64,000 nucleotides of DNA. It comes from an uncultured Prevotellaceae bacterium (GTDB lineage Bacteria > Bacteroidota > Bacteroidia > Bacteroidales > Bacteroidaceae). This document shows, in pieces, positions 61,691-64,000 of the stretch (positions are counted from its first letter, which is position 1; each line of letters starts with the position of its first letter). The stretch spans positions 124,001 through 188,000 of the forward strand of contig ONFA01000004.1 of the NCBI GenBank assembly GCA_900316975.1. Direction: 5' to 3'. The notes under the pieces were generated by a model. That model was not told the DNA's origin, did no database searches, and was given only the letters and a program-made list of their open reading frames with translations. A program made the translations under genes and the position numbers.

Positions 61691-64000
61691 TTAATTTTTT
61701 TTGCAATAGTCTATCAGTTTGTCATATAAAACATTATTTCGGAGCAGTTTTTCGTTGCCAAGAATAAAGAGTTGTTTCCTTGCCCGTGTGATGGCAACAT
61801 TCAGTTTGCGATCCACCTCTCCCGAAGCATCACGAGTGAGATTAGACAAGATGTCAAGTTCATAACCTTGAGTGATGGTGGTGCCATAGATGATGATGTC
61901 ACGTTGCGAACCTTGATAACGCTCCACCGTATCAATCACAATGTCCCTTGCCACATCTGGATGAAGTTTCGCAATCTCGGCACGCACCAAGGCTATCTGC
62001 CTGCGGAAAGGAACAATGATTCCCAACTGCCGTGAAGGATTAAAAGACAATCCATTCTTCTCATGGAGGATCAGAACCGCATGAACAAGTTGGGCAATGA
62101 TGCGTGCTTCCAGCACATTAGCCTTAGGCATCCTGTCCTCCAGGGCTGGTCTCGGCACATTGATGAAAGTGCATCTCCTCGTGGCGACAAGAGTCTCAAT
62201 GAGATTGTCTGCATCATAGGTTTTGTAGGGCAAATCCTCTTTCTGATGAGGCAGTCCCACAGGTAAGAGAAGTCCCCCGTAGAAGGCTTCCGAAGCAAAG
62301 TCAGCAATGGTTGGATGCATACGTCCTTGGTGATCAAGCATGGCAACCACATCTGCATGGCAACGGTTCTGCTCGTAGAGTCGTTCAAAAAGGGAGTTAC
62401 GGCAATTGGTCAGTCCTATGGCATGCAACAGCGGAGACTGTACGGCAGACTTCTCCTCATTCTGCACCACAACAGCAGGCAACTGCTTGTGGTCACCAAT
62501 CATAACGAACTTGTCGATAGCCTTCGAGGTGAGAATGCCCAGTATCTGTGGTTCAAGAATCTGTGAGGCTTCATCAAAGATGGCGACATGGAAGTGCTTC
62601 AGTTTGAAGAGCGCCATGTGGCTGTTCATCGAAGCCACAGTACTCACAAAGATGCGAGTCTCCCCTATTCTTTCCATCACAGCCTGACGATTCGTCAACG
62701 TTCCGATGGTGTTGACAAGAATATGTGCCCGAAACTGTGGCGCACACGACAATTCCCGTCCCAAACGAATGTAATCCGGATTTTCCCCTTCAATCGTTCC
62801 CAACATCTCGCAAATCTCATCAACAGCCCGGTTCGTGTATGCCAACAAAAGTATATTGTGCCCTTGTTCCAATTCCTCCTCCACCATCCGTTTCAGTGCC
62901 ACCGACGTTTTTCCTGTACCTGGAGGACCCATGAGCAAGAATAGGTCGTCTTTCGTCGGAGTGCGTTGACACAACAACAAATCACGGCGACTCTTCTCAC
63001 AAGTCAGCAAGGAGAATAACCCACTGTACAGGCTTCTGAAATTAGCATCCACATGGTCATGTTCAATGGCATAAGTATCCATGCGACTAAACACCTCCTT
63101 ATTTCTCTGTCGATTCTTCAATTGCAACCAAATACGGTCAGCATCGTATGCTTCCACATTACAACGCACCACCTGTTGGGTGATGGCAGAATCTGCATCA
63201 GAATTGCGCTTGTACAAAATCACAGCATCACCTATACGGAAATTCGGCTGACTCTCCTGCTCATCCGTGCGTTCCAGACACACTGCGTCCACCCCATCCT
63301 TCATGCGGAGGGCTGCCACCCTCAGTCCCATGAAGATGTCACCATTCTCCATCTTCGTATTGATGTCAGCATTCCATAGAGAAGCGAGCGCACGGGTGGA
63401 ATCAGGACGTGTGTCACACATTTTGCTCTCCGCCTGTTCGCGCTCAATGAATTGCAGAAACGCATAAAAATATTCAGCAGTCAGTTCGTCCATATCATGC
63501 AATGCATCCGTGACAGGCTGGATCTCGGGCAGACACCACACCGTCCAAAACTTGTCGCTACAGTCAGCATTACGCCTCAGCGCTTCAGGAGTGAGTTTCG
63601 GCACCCATTTGCGCGCCTCCCCCTCAAGTAGTCCACGCTCCATTGCCACAATGCTGTTACGGATGTTCATGGCACGAAGCACCATCTCCTGATAACTTCG
63701 TTGCTCCTGCATGCGGGGGTACTTGGAATAGAGCAGATTACCCATCACATCTGTCTGCTTCACTCCCATATTGTAGTAGAGCATTTCCTTGTAGAGCAAC
63801 ATCTGCATCAGATGTTCTTCCTTCGCACGGTTGTGGAACTCATCCCACTTGCCCGACTTCAATTCGATAAGGAACTTTTTGCCGTCTGCGTCCAAATCAA
63901 TCAGGCAGTCCATTCGTCCCTGCAAGCCCAATGCCTCGCAGAAGAATGACGGCTCAATGTGAATGTTCACCTTTCCGCCTTCCATGTATGGCTGTCGCTC
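61691..64000 (-). CDS. Dna2-like nuclease-helicase (partial, N-terminus outside window)
   Basis: The frame stays open to the window edge (the codons before the Met at 63985 read ERQPY), so about 770 C-terminal residues are seen. GRMDCLIDL...IELKSGK is a PD-(D/E)xK nuclease motif pair. The helicase part has Walker A MGPPGTGKTSVALK, DEAS-box in AIFDEASQI, and superfamily 1 motifs VERYQGSQRD and AITRARKQLF. This is the layout of Dna2/UPF1-like enzymes acting in replication or repair. Confidence 0.88.
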   Translation of the reverse strand, partial: ERQPYMEGGKVNIHIEPSFFCEALGLQGRMDCLIDLDADGKKFLIELKSGKWDEFHNRAKEEHLMQMLLYKEMLYYNMGVKQTDVMGNLLYSKYPRMQEQRSYQEMVLRAMNIRNSIVAMERGLLEGEARKWVPKLTPEALRRNADCSDKFWTVWCLPEIQPVTDALHDMDELTAEYFYAFLQFIEREQAESKMCDTRPDSTRALASLWNADINTKMENGDIFMGLRVAALRMKDGVDAVCLERTDEQESQPNFRIGDAVILYKRNSDADSAITQQVVRCNVEAYDADRIWLQLKNRQRNKEVFSRMDTYAIEHDHVDANFRSLYSGLFSLLTCEKSRRDLLLCQRTPTKDDLFLLMGPPGTGKTSVALKRMVEEELEQGHNILLLAYTNRAVDEICEMLGTIEGENPDYIRLGRELSCAPQFRAHILVNTIGTLTNRQAVMERIGETRIFVSTVASMNSHMALFKLKHFHVAIFDEASQILEPQILGILTSKAIDKFVMIGDHKQLPAVVVQNEEKSAVQSPLLHAIGLTNCRNSLFERLYEQNRCHADVVAMLDHQGRMHPTIADFASEAFYGGLLLPVGLPHQKEDLPYKTYDADNLIETLVATRRCTFINVPRPALEDRMPKANVLEARIIAQLVHAVLILHEKNGLSFNPSRQLGIIVPFRRQIALVRAEIAKLHPDVARDIVIDTVERYQGSQRDIIIYGTTITQGYELDILSNLTRDASGEVDRKLNVAITRARKQLFILGNEKLLRNNVLYDKLIDYCKKN

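Overview
This 64 kb window comes from a member of the Bacteroidota, most likely order Bacteroidales and probably the Prevotella group. The evidence is the promoter grammar and the gene families. Promoters show a -7 box TAnnTTTG before many genes, often TACCTTTGC, with weak or absent Shine-Dalgarno sequences. Families typical of the group are the E-DUF2764-A-B-D-I-K V-type ATPase operon, a large LptD-like protein, a DUF3078 barrel, a LruC/DUF4842-type lipoprotein and a BlaI/BlaR1-like pair. No rRNA, tRNA or CRISPR array was recognised.

Layout. 1-1906: end of yidC and a POT-family peptide transporter. 2039-6415: a minus-strand run of eight poorly known genes (WG-repeat protein, membrane proteins, a DUF4407-like protein, small acidic and repeat proteins). 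6551-10207: a two-gene unit in which a degenerate HsdM/HsdS-like protein carries a histidine-kinase C-terminus, next to a receiver-domain protein. 10634-13594: a 54-residue protein, an ABC-like ATPase with an overlapping PD-(D/E)xK-like partner, and a convergent WYL regulator. 14289-15010: a PIN toxin/antitoxin pair whose toxin may be damaged. 15217-20075: exported proteins (LruC-like lipoprotein, nucleoside hydrolase, unknown). 20131-27949: V-ATPase operon. 28077-33616: M15 peptidase, Fur-family regulator, DapA, TPR protein, GlnRS. 34149-42618: UxaC, TrmN6, HD phosphohydrolase, LptD-like protein, RuvX, peptide deformylase, TPR protein. 42655-45575: BlaI, M56 peptidase and a lipoprotein. 45930-48608: ECF sigma, anti-sigma and a secreted protein. 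49390-52826: ThrRS, IF3, L35, L20. 53259-54281: a REP-associated transposase fused to a DprA/SLOG-like domain. 54521-64000: FabD, a GH13 enzyme, a DUF3078 barrel, a COX24-like small protein, RNase G, a glucosaminidase-LysM protein and a Dna2-like helicase that runs off the edge.

The accessory region 2-15 kb is the most interesting part. The promoter of the eight-gene run and the promoter of the kinase/receiver pair share the same architecture. Each has a TTGCA box, an 18 bp spacer and TAnCTTTGCAGCG, and each has a 27 bp palindrome exactly 40 bp upstream of the -7 box. This links the two operons into one probable regulon. Two genes at the head of the long operon also carry matching hairpin leaders whose CCACC loops can pair with a GGUGG before the start codon. 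The working inference is a DNA- or restriction-derived sensor kinase system controlling a membrane-associated effector operon, next to a separate ATPase-nuclease defence candidate. The remaining regions look like ordinary chromosomal core, interrupted by REP-like palindromes and simple intergenic repeats.
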